Shown one piece after another: positions 11,221 to 25,400 of a stretch of 64,000 nt of DNA (within the stretch, counting starts at the first letter, position 1; the number at the start of each line of letters is the position of its first letter). Source of the DNA: Charina bottae (Eukaryota > Chordata > Lepidosauria > Squamata > Charinaidae); NCBI GenBank assembly GCA_023362775.1, contig JALMGJ010000151.1, forward strand, positions 1 to 64,000, given 5' to 3'. Both the position numbers and the translations under genes were made by a program. The notes below the pieces were generated by a model. That model worked only from the letters and a program-made list of their open reading frames with translations, was not told the origin of the DNA and did no database searches.

Positions 11221-14200
11221 CTTAGAGGCACTTTTGGATGCTTGATTTGGGACGGCATAATTTTTGGCCCAAAAATCCAAAAATTCCTGACCGCGGAGTC
11301 AGGAAATCCTACCAGGATGGGCCGGACGGAATCAGGTCAAATTGAAAAACGAAGTCCGCCATGAGATTCGGGGTTGAATTTAAGGCTTAGAGGCACTTTT
11401 GGATGCTTGATTTGGGACGGCAAAATTTTTGGCCCAAAAATCCAAATATTCCTGACCGCGGAGTCAGGAAAACCTCCCTGGATGGGCCGGACGGAATCAG
11501 GTCAAATTGAAAAACGAAGTCCGCCATGAGATTCGGGGTTGAATTTAAGGCTTAGAGGCACTTTTGGATGCTTGATTTGGGACGGCAAAATTTTTGGCCC
11601 AAAAATCCAAAAATTCCTGACCGCGGAGTCAGGAAAACCTCCCGGGATGGGCCGGACGGAATCTGGTCAAATAGAAAAACGAAGTCCGCCATGAGATTCG
11701 GGGTTGAATTTAAGGCTTAGAGGCACTTTTGGATGCTTGATTTGGGACGGCAAAATTTTTGGCCCAAAAATCCAAAAATTCCTGACCGCGGAGTCAGGAA
11801 AACCTCCCGGGATGGGCCGGACGGAATCAGGTCAAATTGAAAAACTAAGTCCGCCATGAGATTCGGGGTTGAATTTAAGGCTTAGAGGCACTTTTGGATG
11901 CTTGATTTGGGACGGCATAATTTTTGGCCCAAAAATCCAAAAATTCCTGACCGCGGAGTCAGGAAATCCTACCAGGATGGGCCGGACGGAATCAGGTCAA
12001 ATTGAAAAACGAAGTCCGCCATGAGATTCGGGGTTGAATTTAAGGCTTAGAGGCACTTTTGGATGCTTGATTTGGGACGGCAAAATTTTTGGCCCAAAAA
12101 TCCAAAAATTCCTGACCGCGGAGTCAGGAAAACCTCCCTGGATGGGCCGGACGGAATCAGGTCAAATTGAAAAACGAAGTCCGCCATGAGATTCGGGGTT
12201 GAATTTAAGGCTTAGAGGCACTTTTGGATGCTTGATTTGGGACGGCAAAATTTTTGGCCCAAAAATCCAAAAATTCCTGACCGCGGAGTCAGGAAAACCT
12301 CCCGGGATGGGCCGGACGGAATCTGGTCAAATAGAAAAACGAAGTCCGCCATGAGATTCGGGGTTGAATTGAAGGCTTAGAGGCACTTTTGGATGCTTGA
12401 TTTGGGACGGCAAAATTTTTGGCCCAAAAATCCAAAAATTCCTGACCGCGGAGTCAGGAAAACCTCCCGGGATGGGCCGGACGGAATCAGGTCAAATTGA
12501 AAAACGAAGTCCGCCATGAGATTCGGGGTTGAATTTAAGGCTTAGAGGCACTTTTGGATGCTTGATTTGGGACGGCATAATTTTTGGCCCAAAAATCCAA
12601 AAATTCCTGACCGCGGAGTCAGGAAATCCTACCAGGATGGGCCGGACGGAATCAGGTCAAATTGAAAAACGAAGTCCGCCATGAGATTCGGGGTTGAATT
12701 TAAGGCTTAGAGGCACTTTTGGATGCTTGATTTGGGACGGCAAAATTTTTGGCCCAAAAATCCAAAAATTCCTGACCGCGGAGTCAGGAAATCCTACCAG
12801 GATGGGCCGGACGGAATCAGGTCAAATTGAAAAACGAAGTCCGCCATGAGATTCGGGGTTGAATTTAAGGCTTAGAGGCACTTTTGGATGCTTGATTTGG
12901 GACGGCAAAATTTTTGGCCCAAAAATCCAAAAATTCCTGACCGCGGAGTCAGGAAAACCTCCCTGGATGGGCCGGACGGAATCAGGTCAAATTGAAAAAC
13001 GAAGTCCGCCATGAGATTCGGGGTTGAATTTAAGGCTTAGAGGCACTTTTGGATGCTTGATTTGGGACGGCAAAATTTTTGGCCCAAAAATCCAAAAATT
13101 CCTGACCGCGGAGTCAGGAAAACCTCCCGGGATGGGCCGGACGGAATCTGGTCAAATAGAAAAACGAAGTCCGCCATGAGATTCGGGGTTGAATTTAAGG
13201 CTTAGAGGCACTTTTGGATGCTTGATTTGGGACGGCAAAATTTTTGGCCCAAAAATCCAAAAATTCCTGACCGCGGAGTCAGGAAAACCTCCCGGGATGG
13301 GCCGGACGGAATCAGGTCAAATTGAAAAACGAAGTCCGCCATGAGATTCGGGGTTGAATTTAAGGCTTAGAGGCACTTTTGGATGCTTGATTTGGGACGG
13401 CATAATTTTTGGCCCAAAAATCCAAAAATTCCTGACCGCGGAGTCAGGAAATCCTACCAGGATGGGCCGGACGGAATCAGGTCAAATTGAAAAACGAAGT
13501 CCGCCATGAGATTCGGGGTTGAATTTAAGGCTTAGAGGCACTTTTGGATGCTTGATTTGGGACGGCATAATTTTTGGCCCAAAAATCCAAATATTCCTGA
13601 CCGCGGAGTCAGGAAAACCTCCCTGGATGGGCCGGACGGAATCAGGTCAAATTGAAAAACGAAGTCCGCCATGAGATTCGGGGTTGAATTTAAGGCTTAG
13701 AGGCACTTTTGGATGCTTGATTTGGGACGGCAAAATTTTTGGCCCAAAAATCCAAAAATTCCTGACCGCGGAGTCAGGAAAACCTCCCGGGATGGGCCGG
13801 ACGGAATCTGGTCAAATAGAAAAACGAAGTCCGCCATGAGATTCGGGGTTGAATTTAAGGCTTAGAGGCACTTTTGGATGCTTGATTTGGGACGGCAAAA
13901 TTTTTGGCCCAAAAATCCAAAAATTCCTGACCGCGGAGTCAGGAAAACCTCCCGGGATGGGCCGGACGGAATCAGGTCAAATTGAAAAACTAAGTCCGCC
14001 ATGAGATTCGGGGTTGAATTTAAGGCTTAGAGGCACTTTTGGATGCTTGATTTGGGACGGCAAAATTTTTGGCCCAGAAATCCAAAAATTCCTGACCGCG
14101 GAGTCAGGAAATCCTACCAGGATGGGCCGGACGGAATCAGGTCAAATTGAAAAACGAAGTCCGCCATGAGATTCGGGGTTGAATTTAAGGCTTAGAGGCA

Positions 14201-14685
14201 CTTTTGGATGCTTGATTTGGGACGGCAAAATTTTTGGCCCAAAAATCCAAAAATTCCTGACCGCGGAGTCAGGAAAACCTCCCTGGATGGGCCGGACGGA
14301 ATCAGGTCAAATTGAAAAACGAAGTCCGCCATGAGATTCGGGGTTGAATTTAAGGCTTAGAGGCACTTTTGGATGCTTGATTTGGGACGGCAAAATTTTT
14401 GGCCCAAAAATCCAAAAATTCCTGACCGCGGAGTCAGGAAAACCTCCCGGGATGGGCCGGACGGAATCTGGTCAAATAGAAAAACGAAGTCCGCCATGGG
14501 ATTCGGGGTTGAATTTAAGGCTTAGAGGCACTTTTGGATGCTTGATTTGGGACGGCAAAATTTTTGGCCCAAAAATCCAAAAATTCCTGACCGTGGAGTC
14601 AGGAAAACCTCCCGGGATGGGCCGGACGGAATCAGGTCAAATTGAAAAACGAAGTCCGCCATGAGATTCGGGGTTGAATTTAAGG
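11221..14685 (+). repeat. Tetramer HOR, 660 bp
   Basis: A four-monomer order repeats: ATCCTACCAGG unit, CCCTGG unit, ATCTGGTCAAATAG unit, then a near-consensus or AACTAAGT unit. Units begin at 11221, 11881, 12541, 13366 and 14026. The interval 12541-13365 is five monomers because the ATCCTACCAGG type is doubled (12541 and 12706). The last copies also belong to the larger duplication that starts at 13531. Confidence 0.8.
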
Positions 14686-17600
14686 CTTAGAGGCACTTTT
14701 GGATGCTTGATTTGGGACGGCAAAATTTTTGGCCCAAAAATCCAAAAATTCCTGACCGTGGAGTCAGGAAAACCTCCCGGGATGGGCCGGACGGAATCAG
14801 GTCAAATTGAAAAACTAAGTCCGCCATGAGATTCGGGGTTGAATTTAAGGCTTAGAGGCACTTTTGGATGCTTGATTTGGGACGGCATAATTTTTGGCCC
14901 AAAAATCCAAAAATTCCTGACCGCGGAGTCAGGAAAACCTCCCGGGATGGGCCGGACGGAATCAGGTCAAATTGAAAAACGAAGTCCGCCATGAGATTCG
15001 GGGTTGAATTTAAGGCTTAGAGGCACTTTTGGATGCTTGATTTGGGACGGCATAATTTTTGGCCCAAAAATCCAAAAATTCCTGACCGCGGAGTCAGGAA
15101 AACCTCCCGGGATGGGCCGGACGGAATCAGGTCAAATTGAAAAACGAAGTCCGCCATGAGATTCGGGGTTGAATTTAAGGCTTAGAGGCACTTTTGGATG
15201 CTTGATTTGGGACGGCATAATTTTTGGCCCAAAAATCCAAAAATTCCTGACCGCGGAGTCAGGAAAACCTCCTGGGATGGGCCGGACGGAATCAGGTCAA
15301 ATTGAAAAACGAAGTCCGCCATGAGATTCGGGGTTGAATTTAAGGCTTAGAGTTACTTTTGGATGCTTGATTTGGGACGGCAAAATTTTTGGCCCAAAAA
15401 TCCAAAAATTCCTGACCGCGGAGTCAGGAAAACCTCCCGGGATGGGCCGGACGGAATCAGGTCAAATTGAAAAACGAAGTCCGCCATGAGATTCGTGGTT
15501 GAATTTAAGGCTTAGAGGCACTTTTGGATGCTTGATTTGGGACGGCAAAATTTTTGGCCCAAAAATCCAAAAATTCCTGACCACGGAGTCAGGAAAACCT
15601 CCCGGGATGGGCCGGACGGAATCAGGTCAAATTGAAAAACGAAGTCCGCCATGAGATTCGGGGTTGAATTTAAGGCTTAGAGGCACTTTTGGATGCTTGA
15701 TTTGGGACGGCAAAATTTTTGGCCCAAAAATCCAAAAATTCCTGACCGCGGAGTCAGGAAAACCTCCCGGGGTGGGCCGGACGGAATCAGGTCAAATTGA
15801 AAAACGAAGTCCGCCATGAGATTCGGGGTTGAATTTAAGGCTTAGAGGCACTTTTGGATGCTTGATTTGGGACGGCAAAATTTTTGGCCCAAAAATCCAA
15901 AAATTCCTGACCGCGGAGTCAGGAAATCCTACCGGGATGGGCCGGACGGAATCAGGTCACATTGAAAAACGAAGACCGCCATGAGATTCGGGGTTGAATT
16001 TAAGGCTTAGAGGCACTTTTGGATGCTTGATTTGGGACGGCAAAATTTTTGGCCCAAAAATCCAAAAATTCCTGACCGCGGAGTCAGGAAAACCTCCCGG
16101 GATGGGCCGGACGGAATCTGGTCAAATAGAAAAACGAAGTCCGCCATGAGATTCGGGGTTGAATTTAAGGCTTAGAGGCACTTTTGGATGCTTGATTTGG
16201 GACGGCAAAATTTTTGGCCCAAAAATCCAAAAATTCCTGACCGCGGAGTCAGGAAAACCTCCCGGGATGGGCCGGACGGAATCAGGTCAAATTGAAAAAC
16301 TAAGTCCGCCATGAGATTCGGGGTTGAATTTAAGGCTTAGAGGCACTTTTGGATGCTTGATTTGGGACGGCAAAATTTTTGGCCCAGAAATCCAAAAATT
16401 CCTGACCGCGGAGTCAGGAAATCCTACCAGGATGGGCCGGAAGGAATCAGGTCAAATTGAAAAACGAAGTCCGCCATGAGATTCGGGGTTGAATTTAAGG
16501 CTTAGAGGCACTTTTGGATGCTTGATTTGGGACGGCAAAATTTTTGGCCCAAAAATCCAAAAATTCCTGACCGCGGAGTCAGGAAAACCTCCCTGGATGG
16601 GCCGGACGGAATCAGGTCAAATTGAAAAACGAAGTCCGCCATGAGATTCGGGGTTGAATTTAAGGCTTAGAGGCACTTTTGGATGCTTGATTTGGGACGG
16701 CAAAATTTTTGGCCCAAAAATCCAAAAATTCCTGACCGCGGAGTCAGGAAAACCTCCCGGGATGGGCCGGACGGAATCTGGTCAAATAGAAAAACGAAGT
16801 CCGCCATGAGATTCGGGGTTGAATTTAAGGCTTAGAGGCACTTTTGGATGCTTGATTTGGGACGGCAAAATTTTTGGCCCAAAAATCCAAAAATTCCTGA
16901 CCGTGGAGTCAGGAAAACCTCCCGGGATGGGCCGGACGGAATCAGGTCAAATTGAAAAACTAAGTCCGCCATGAGATTCGGGGTTGAATTTAAGGCTTAG
17001 AGGCACTTTTGGATGCTTGATTTGGGACGGCATAATTTTTGGCCCAAAAATCCAAAAATTCCTGACCGCGGAGTCAGGAAAACCTCCCGGGATGGGCCGG
17101 ACGGAATCAGGTCAAATTGAAAAACGAAGTCCGCCATGAGATTCGGGGTTGAATTTAAGGCTTAGAGGCACTTTTGGATGCTTGATTTGGGACGGCATAA
17201 TTTTTGGCCCAAAAATCCAAAAATTCCTGACCGCGGAGTCAGGAAAACCTCCCGGGATGGGCCGGACGGAATCAGGTCAAATTGAAAAACGAAGTCCGCC
17301 ATGAGATTCGGGGTTGAATTTAAGGCTTAGAGGCACTTTTGGATGCTTGATTTGGGACGGCATAATTTTTGGCCCAAAAATCCAAAAATTCCTGACCACG
17401 GAGTCAGGAAAACCTCCCGGGATGGGCCGGACGGAATCAGGTCAAATTGAAAAACGAAGTCCGCCATGAGATTCGGGGTTGAATTTAAGGCTTAGAGGCA
17501 CTTTTGGATGCTTGATTTGGGACGGCAAAATTTTTGGCCCAAAAATCCAAAAATTCCTGACCGCGGAGTCAGGAAAACCTCCCGGGGTGGGCCGGACGGA

Positions 17601-17820
17601 ATCAGGTCAAATTGAAAAACGAAGTCCGCCATGAGATTCGGGGTTGAATTTAAGGCTTAGAGGCACTTTTGGATGCTTGATTTGGGACGGCAAAATTTTT
17701 GGCCCAAAAATCCAAAAATTCCTGACCGCGGAGTCAGGAAATCCTACCGGGATGGGCCGGACGGAATCAGGTCACATTGAAAAACGAAGACCGCCATGAG
17801 ATTCGGGGTTGAATTTAAGG
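13531..17820 (+). repeat. Large duplicated block, copy 1 (26 monomers, 4290 bp)
   Basis: This block reappears directly downstream at 17821-22440. Shared rare marks prove it: GGCCCAGAAA units at 14026 and 16336, CCATGGG replacing CCATGAG near 14498, CCGTGG with AACTAAGT in 14686, the AGAGTTAC unit at 15346, CCACGG in 15511, GGGGTGGGCC in 15676 and 17491, and GTCACATT with GAAGACC in 15841 and 17656. Internally it also looks like an older self-duplication, since the GGCCCAGAAA to GTCACATT series occurs twice. Confidence 0.88.
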
Positions 17821-20800
17821 CTTAGAGGCACTTTTGGATGCTTGATTTGGGACGGCATAATTTTTGGCCCAAAAATCCAAATATTCCTGACCGCGGAGTC
17901 AGGAAAACCTCCCTGGATGGGCCGGACGGAATCAGGTCAAATTGAAAAACGAAGTCCGCCATGAGATTCGGGGTTGAATTTAAGGCTTAGAGGCACTTTT
18001 GGATGCTTGATTTGGGACGGCAAAATTTTTGGCCCAAAAATCCAAAAATTCCTGACCGCGGAGTCAGGAAAACCTCCCGGGATGGGCCGGACGGAATCTG
18101 GTCAAATAGAAAAACGAAGTCCGCCATGAGATTCGGGGTTGAATTTAAGGCTTAGAGGCACTTTTGGATGCTTGATTTGGGACGGCAAAATTTTTGGCCC
18201 AAAAATCCAAAAATTCCTGACCGCGGAGTCAGGAAAACCTCCCGGGATGGGCCGGACGGAATCAGGTCAAATTGAAAAACTAAGTCCGCCATGAGATTCG
18301 GGGTTGAATTTAAGGCTTAGAGGCACTTTTGGATGCTTGATTTGGGACGGCAAAATTTTTGGCCCAGAAATCCAAAAATTCCTGACCGCGGAGTCAGGAA
18401 ATCCTACCAGGATGGGCCGGACGGAATCAGGTCAAATTGAAAAACGAAGTCCGCCATGAGATTCGGGGTTGAATTTAAGGCTTAGAGGCACTTTTGGATG
18501 CTTGATTTGGGACGGCAAAATTTTTGGCCCAAAAATCCAAAAATTCCTGACCGCGGAGTCAGGAAAACCTCCCTGGATGGGCCGGACGGAATCAGGTCAA
18601 ATTGAAAAACGAAGTCCGCCATGAGATTCGGGGTTGAATTTAAGGCTTAGAGGCACTTTTGGATGCTTGATTTGGGACGGCAAAATTTTTGGCCCAAAAA
18701 TCCAAAAATTCCTGACCGCGGAGTCAGGAAAACCTCCCGGGATGGGCCGGACGGAATCTGGTCAAATAGAAAAACGAAGTCCGCCATGGGATTCGGGGTT
18801 GAATTTAAGGCTTAGAGGCACTTTTGGATGCTTGATTTGGGACGGCAAAATTTTTGGCCCAAAAATCCAAAAATTCCTGACCGTGGAGTCAGGAAAACCT
18901 CCCGGGATGGGCCGGACGGAATCAGGTCAAATTGAAAAACTAAGTCCGCCATGAGATTCGGGGTTGAATTTAAGGCTTAGAGGCACTTTTGGATGCTTGA
19001 TTTGGGACGGCATAATTTTTGGCCCAAAAATCCAAAAATTCCTGACCGCGGAGTCAGGAAAACCTCCCTGGATGGGCCGGACGGAATCAGGTCAAATTGA
19101 AAAACGAAGTCCGCCATGAGATTCGGGGTTGAATTTAAGGCTTAGAGGCACTTTTGGATGCTTGATTTGGGACGGCAAAATTTTTGGCCCAAAAATCCAA
19201 AAATTCCTGACCGCGGAGTCAGGAAAACCTCCCGGGATGGGCCGGACGGAATCTGGTCAAATAGAAAAACGAAGTCCGCCATGAGATTCGGGGTTGAATT
19301 TAAGGCTTAGAGGCACTTTTGGATGCTTGATTTGGGACGGCAAAATTTTTGGCCCAAAAATCCAAAAATTCCTGACCGTGGAGTCAGGAAAACCTCCCGG
19401 GATGGGCCGGACGGAATCAGGTCAAATTGAAAAACTAAGTCCGCCATGAGATTCGGGGTTGAATTTAAGGCTTAGAGGCACTTTTGGATGCTTGATTTGG
19501 GACGGCATAATTTTTGGCCCAAAAATCCAAAAATTCCTGACCGCGGAGTCAGGAAAACCTCCCGGGATGGGCCGGACGGAATCAGGTCAAATTGAAAAAC
19601 GAAGTCCGCCATGAGATTCGGGGTTGAATTTAAGGCTTAGAGGCACTTTTGGATGCTTGATTTGGGACGGCATAATTTTTGGCCCAAAAATCCAAAAATT
19701 CCTGACCGCGGAGTCAGGAAAACCTCCCGGGATGGGCCGGACGGAATCAGGTCAAATTGAAAAACGAAGTCCGCCATGAGATTCGGGGTTGAATTTAAGG
19801 CTTAGAGGCACTTTTGGATGCTTGATTTGGGACGGCATAATTTTTGGCCCAAAAATCCAAAAATTCCTGACCGCGGAGTCAGGAAAACCTCCTGGGATGG
19901 GCCGGACGGAATCAGGTCAAATTGAAAAACGAAGTCCGCCATGAGATTCGGGGTTGAATTTAAGGCTTAGAGTTACTTTTGGATGCTTGATTTGGGACGG
20001 CAAAATTTTTGGCCCAAAAATCCAAAAATTCCTGACCGCGGAGTCAGGAAAACCTCCCGGGATGGGCCGGACGGAATCAGGTCAAATTGAAAAACGAAGT
20101 CCGCCATGAGATTCGTGGTTGAATTTAAGGCTTAGAGGCACTTTTGGATGCTTGATTTGGGACGGCAAAATTTTTGGCCCAAAAATCCAAAAATTCCTGA
20201 CCACGGAGTCAGGAAAACCTCCCGGGATGGGCCGGACGGAATCAGGTCAAATTGAAAAACGAAGTCCGCCATGAGATTCGGGGTTGAATTTAAGGCTTAG
20301 AGGCACTTTTGGATGCTTGATTTGGGACGGCAAAATTTTTGGCCCAAAAATCCAAAAATTCCTGACCGCGGAGTCAGGAAAACCTCCCGGGGTGGGCCGG
20401 ACGGAATCAGGTCAAATTGAAAAACGAAGTCCGCCATGAGATTCGGGGTTGAATTTAAGGCTTAGAGGCACTTTTGGATGCTTGATTTGGGACGGCAAAA
20501 TTTTTGGCCCAAAAATCCAAAAATTCCTGACCGCGGAGTCAGGAAATCCTACCGGGATGGGCCGGACGGAATCAGGTCACATTGAAAAACGAAGACCGCC
20601 ATGAGATTCGGGGTTGAATTTAAGGCTTAGAGGCACTTTTGGATGCTTGATTTGGGACGGCAAAATTTTTGGCCCAAAAATCCAAAAATTCCTGACCGCG
20701 GAGTCAGGAAAACCTCCCGGGATGGGCCGGACGGAATCTGGTCAAATAGAAAAACGAAGTCCGCCATGAGATTCGGGGTTGAATTTAAGGCTTAGAGGCA

Positions 20801-22440
20801 CTTTTGGATGCTTGATTTGGGACGGCAAAATTTTTGGCCCAAAAATCCAAAAATTCCTGACCGCGGAGTCAGGAAAACCTCCCGGGATGGGCCGGACGGA
20901 ATCAGGTCAAATTGAAAAACTAAGTCCGCCATGAGATTCGGGGTTGAATTTAAGGCTTAGAGGCACTTTTGGATGCTTGATTTGGGACGGCAAAATTTTT
21001 GGCCCAGAAATCCAAAAATTCCTGACCGCGGAGTCAGGAAATCCTACCAGGATGGGCCGGACGGAATCAGGTCAAATTGAAAAACGAAGTCCGCCATGAG
21101 ATTCGGGGTTGAATTTAAGGCTTAGAGGCACTTTTGGATGCTTGATTTGGGACGGCAAAATTTTTGGCCCAAAAATCCAAAAATTCCTGACCGCGGAGTC
21201 AGGAAAACCTCCCTGGATGGGCCGGACGGAATCAGGTCAAATTGAAAAACGAAGTCCGCCATGAGATTCGGGGTTGAATTTAAGGCTTAGAGGCACTTTT
21301 GGATGCTTGATTTGGGACGGCAAAATTTTTGGCCCAAAAATCCAAAAATTCCTGACCGCGGAGTCAGGAAAACCTCCCGGGATGGGCCGGACGGAATCTG
21401 GTCAAATAGAAAAACGAAGTCCGCCATGAGATTCGGGGTTGAATTTAAGGCTTAGAGGCACTTTTGGATGCTTGATTTGGGACGGCAAAATTTTTGGCCC
21501 AAAAATCCAAAAATTCCTGACCGTGGAGTCAGGAAAACCTCCCGGGATGGGCCGGACGGAATCAGGTCAAATTGAAAAACTAAGTCCGCCATGAGATTCG
21601 GGGTTGAATTTAAGGCTTAGAGGCACTTTTGGATGCTTGATTTGGGACGGCATAATTTTTGGCCCAAAAATCCAAAAATTCCTGACCGCGGAGTCAGGAA
21701 AACCTCCCGGGATGGGCCGGACGGAATCAGGTCAAATTGAAAAACGAAGTCCGCCATGAGATTCGGGGTTGAATTTAAGGCTTAGAGGCACTTTTGGATG
21801 CTTGATTTGGGACGGCATAATTTTTGGCCCAAAAATCCAAAAATTCCTGACCGCGGAGTCAGGAAAACCTCCCGGGATGGGCCGGACGGAATCAGGTCAA
21901 ATTGAAAAACGAAGTCCGCCATGAGATTCGGGGTTGAATTTAAGGCTTAGAGGCACTTTTGGATGCTTGATTTGGGACGGCATAATTTTTGGCCCAAAAA
22001 TCCAAAAATTCCTGACCACGGAGTCAGGAAAACCTCCCGGGATGGGCCGGACGGAATCAGGTCAAATTGAAAAACGAAGTCCGCCATGAGATTCGGGGTT
22101 GAATTTAAGGCTTAGAGGCACTTTTGGATGCTTGATTTGGGACGGCAAAATTTTTGGCCCAAAAATCCAAAAATTCCTGACCGCGGAGTCAGGAAAACCT
22201 CCCGGGGTGGGCCGGACGGAATCAGGTCAAATTGAAAAACGAAGTCCGCCATGAGATTCGGGGTTGAATTTAAGGCTTAGAGGCACTTTTGGATGCTTGA
22301 TTTGGGACGGCAAAATTTTTGGCCCAAAAATCCAAAAATTCCTGACCGCGGAGTCAGGAAATCCTACCGGGATGGGCCGGACGGAATCAGGTCACATTGA
22401 AAAACGAAGACCGCCATGAGATTCGGGGTTGAATTTAAGG
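17821..22440 (+). repeat. Large duplicated block, copy 2 (28 monomers, 4620 bp)
   Basis: Matches copy 1 at an offset of 4290 bp up to 18810 and at 4620 bp from 19306 to the end. The difference is two extra monomers in the 18811-19305 stretch, which repeats a CCCTGG and an ATCTGGTCAAATAG unit. The copies abut exactly at the monomer boundary 17820/17821. The match ends at 22440, where the next monomer (22441) has unrelated marks (TTTGCCCC, CCGCAG). Confidence 0.88.
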
Positions 22441-25400
22441 CTTAGAGGCACTTTTGGATGCTTGATTTGGGACGGCAAAATTTTTGCCCCAAAAATCCAA
22501 AAATTCCTGACCGCAGAGTCAGGAATACCTCCCGGGGTGGGCCGGACGGAATCAGGTCAAATTGAAAACCGAAGTCCGCCATGAGATTCGGGGTTGAATT
22601 TAAGGCTTAGAGGCACTTTTGGATGCTTGATTTGGGACGGCAAAATTTTTGGCCCAAAAATCCAAAAATTCCTGACCGCGGAGTCAGGAAATCCTACCGG
22701 GATGGGCCGGACGGAATCAGGTCACATTGAAAAACGAAGACCGCCATGAGATTCGGGGTTGAATTTAAGGCTTAGAGGCACTTTTGGATGCTTGATTTGG
22801 GACGGCAAAATTTTTGGCCCAAAAATCCAAAAATTCCTGACCGCGGAGTCAGGAAAACCTCCCGGGATGGGCCGGACGGAATCAGGTCAAATTGAAAAAC
22901 GAAGTCCGCCATGAGATTCGGGGTTGAATTTAAGGCTTAGAGGCACTTTTGGATGCTTGATTTGGGACGGCAAAATTTTTGGCCCAAAAATCCAAAAATT
23001 CCTGACCGCGGAGTCAGGAAAACCTCCCGGGATGGGCCGGACGGAATCAGGTCAAATTGAAAAACTAAGTCCGCCATGAGATTCGGGGTTGAATTTAAGG
23101 CTTAAAGGCAATTTTGGATGCTTGATTTGGGACGGCATAATTTTTGGCCCAAAAATCCAAAAATTCCTGACCGCGGAGTCAGGAAATCCTACCGGGATGG
23201 GCCGGACGGAATCAGGTCACATTGAAAAACGAAGTCCGCCATGAGATTCGGGGTTGAATTTAAGGCTTAGAGGCACTTTTGGATGCTTGATTTGGGACGG
23301 CAAAATTTTTGGCCCAAAAATCTAAAAATTCCTGACCGCGGAGTCAGGAAAACCTCCTGGGATGGGCCGGACGGAATCAGGTCAAATTGAAAAACGAAGT
23401 CCGCCATGAGATTCGGGGTTGAATTTAAGGCTTAGAGTTACTTTTGGATGCTTGATTTGGGACGGCAAAATTTTTGGCCCAAAAATCCAAAAATTCCTGA
23501 CCGCGGAGTCAGGAAAACCTCCCGGGATGGGCCGGACGGAATCAGGTCAAATTGAAAAACGAAGTCCGCCATGAGATTCGTGGTTTAATTTAAGGCTTAG
23601 AGGCACTTTTGGATGCTTGATTTGGGACGGCAAAATTTTTGGCCCAAAAATCCAAAAATTCCTGACCGCGGAGTCAGGAAAACCTCCCGGGGTGGGCCGG
23701 ACGGAATCAGGTCAAATTGAAAAACGAAGTCCGCCATGAGATTCGGGGTTGAATTTAAGGCTTAGAGGCACTTTTGGATGCTTGATTTGGGACGGCAAAA
23801 TTTTTGGCCCAAAAATCCAAAAATTCCTGACCGCGGAGTCAGGAAAACCTCCCGGGGTGGGCCGGACGGAATCAGGTCAAATTGAAAACCGAAGTCCGCC
23901 ATGAGATTCGGGGTTGAATTTAAGGCTTAGAGGCACTTTTGGATGCTTGATTTGGGACGGCAAAATTTTTGGCCCAAAAATCCAAAAATTCCTGACCGCG
24001 GAGTCAGGAAATCCTACCGGGATGGGCCGGACGGAATCAGGTCACATTGAAAAACGAAGACCGCCATGAGATTCGGGGTTGAATTTAAGGCTTAAAGGCA
24101 CTTTTGGATGCTTGATTTGGGACGGCAAAATTTTTGGCCCAAAAATCCAAAAATTCCTGACCACGGAGTCAGGAAAACCTCCCGGGATGGGCCGGACGGA
24201 ATCAGGTCAAATTGAAAAACGAAGTCCGCCATGAAATTCGGGGTTGAATTTAAGGCTTAGAGGCACTTTTGGATGCTTGATTTGGGACGGCAAAATTTTT
24301 GGCCCAAAAATCCAAAAATTCCTGACCGCGGAGTCAGGAAAACCTCCCGGGGTGGGCCGGACGGAATCAGGTCAAATTGAAAACCGAAGTCCGCCATGAG
24401 ATTCGGGGTTGAATTTAAGGCTTAGAGGCACTTTTGGATGCTTGATTTGGGACGGCAAAATTTTTGGCCCAAAAATCCAAAAATTCCTGACCGCGGAGTC
24501 AGGAAATCCTACCGGGATGGGCCGGACGGAATCAGGTCACATTGAAAAACGAAGACCGCCATGAGATTCGGGGTTGAATTTAAGGCTTAGAGGCACTTTT
24601 GGATGCTTGATTTGGGACGGCAAAATTTTTGGCCCAAAAATCCAAAAATTCCTGACCGCAGAGTCAGGAAAACCTCCCGGGGTGGGCCGGACGGAATCAG
24701 GTCAAATTGAAAACCGAAGTCCGCCATGAGATTCGGGGTTGAATTTAAGGCTTAGAGGCACTTTTGGATGCTTGATTTGGGACGGCAAAATTTTTGGCCC
24801 AAAAATCCAAAAATTCCTGACCGCGGAGTCAGGAAATCCTACCGGGATGGGCCGGACGGAATCAGGTCAAATTGAAAAACGAAGTCCGCCATGAGATTCG
24901 GGGATGAATTTAAGGCTTAGAGGCACTTTTGGATGCTTGATTTGGGACGGCAAAATTTTTGGCCCAAAAATCCAAAAATTCCTGACCGCGGAGTCAGGAA
25001 ATCCTACCGGGATGGGCCGGACGGAATCAGGTCACATTGAAAAACGAAGACCGCCATGAGATTCGGGGTTGAATTTAAGGCTTAGAGGCACTTTTGGATG
25101 CTTGATTTGGGACGGCAAAATTTTTGGCCCAAAAATCCAAAAATTCCTGACCGCAGAGTCAGGAAAACCTCCCGGGGTGGGCCGGACGGAATCAGGTCAA
25201 ATTGAAAACCGAAGTCCGCCATGAGATTCGGGGTTGAATTTAAGGCTTAGAGGCACTTTTGGATGCTTGATTTGGGACGGCAAAATTTTTGGCCCAAAAA
25301 TCCAAAAATTCCTGACCGCGGAGTCAGGAAATCCTACCGGGATGGGCCGGACGGAATCAGGTCACATTGAAAAACGAAGACCGCCATGAGATTCGGGGTT

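Noticed and set aside
14344..14664. 106-codon open frame on the plus strand, with a twin at 18634-18954
   Set aside because: It spans two satellite monomers and is open only because CCATGAG became CCATGGG in one unit, turning a TGA stop into TGG. The unit is 55 codons long, so the frame carries over. The protein is just the repeat translated, it starts at TTG with no start context, and the twin comes from the block duplication.
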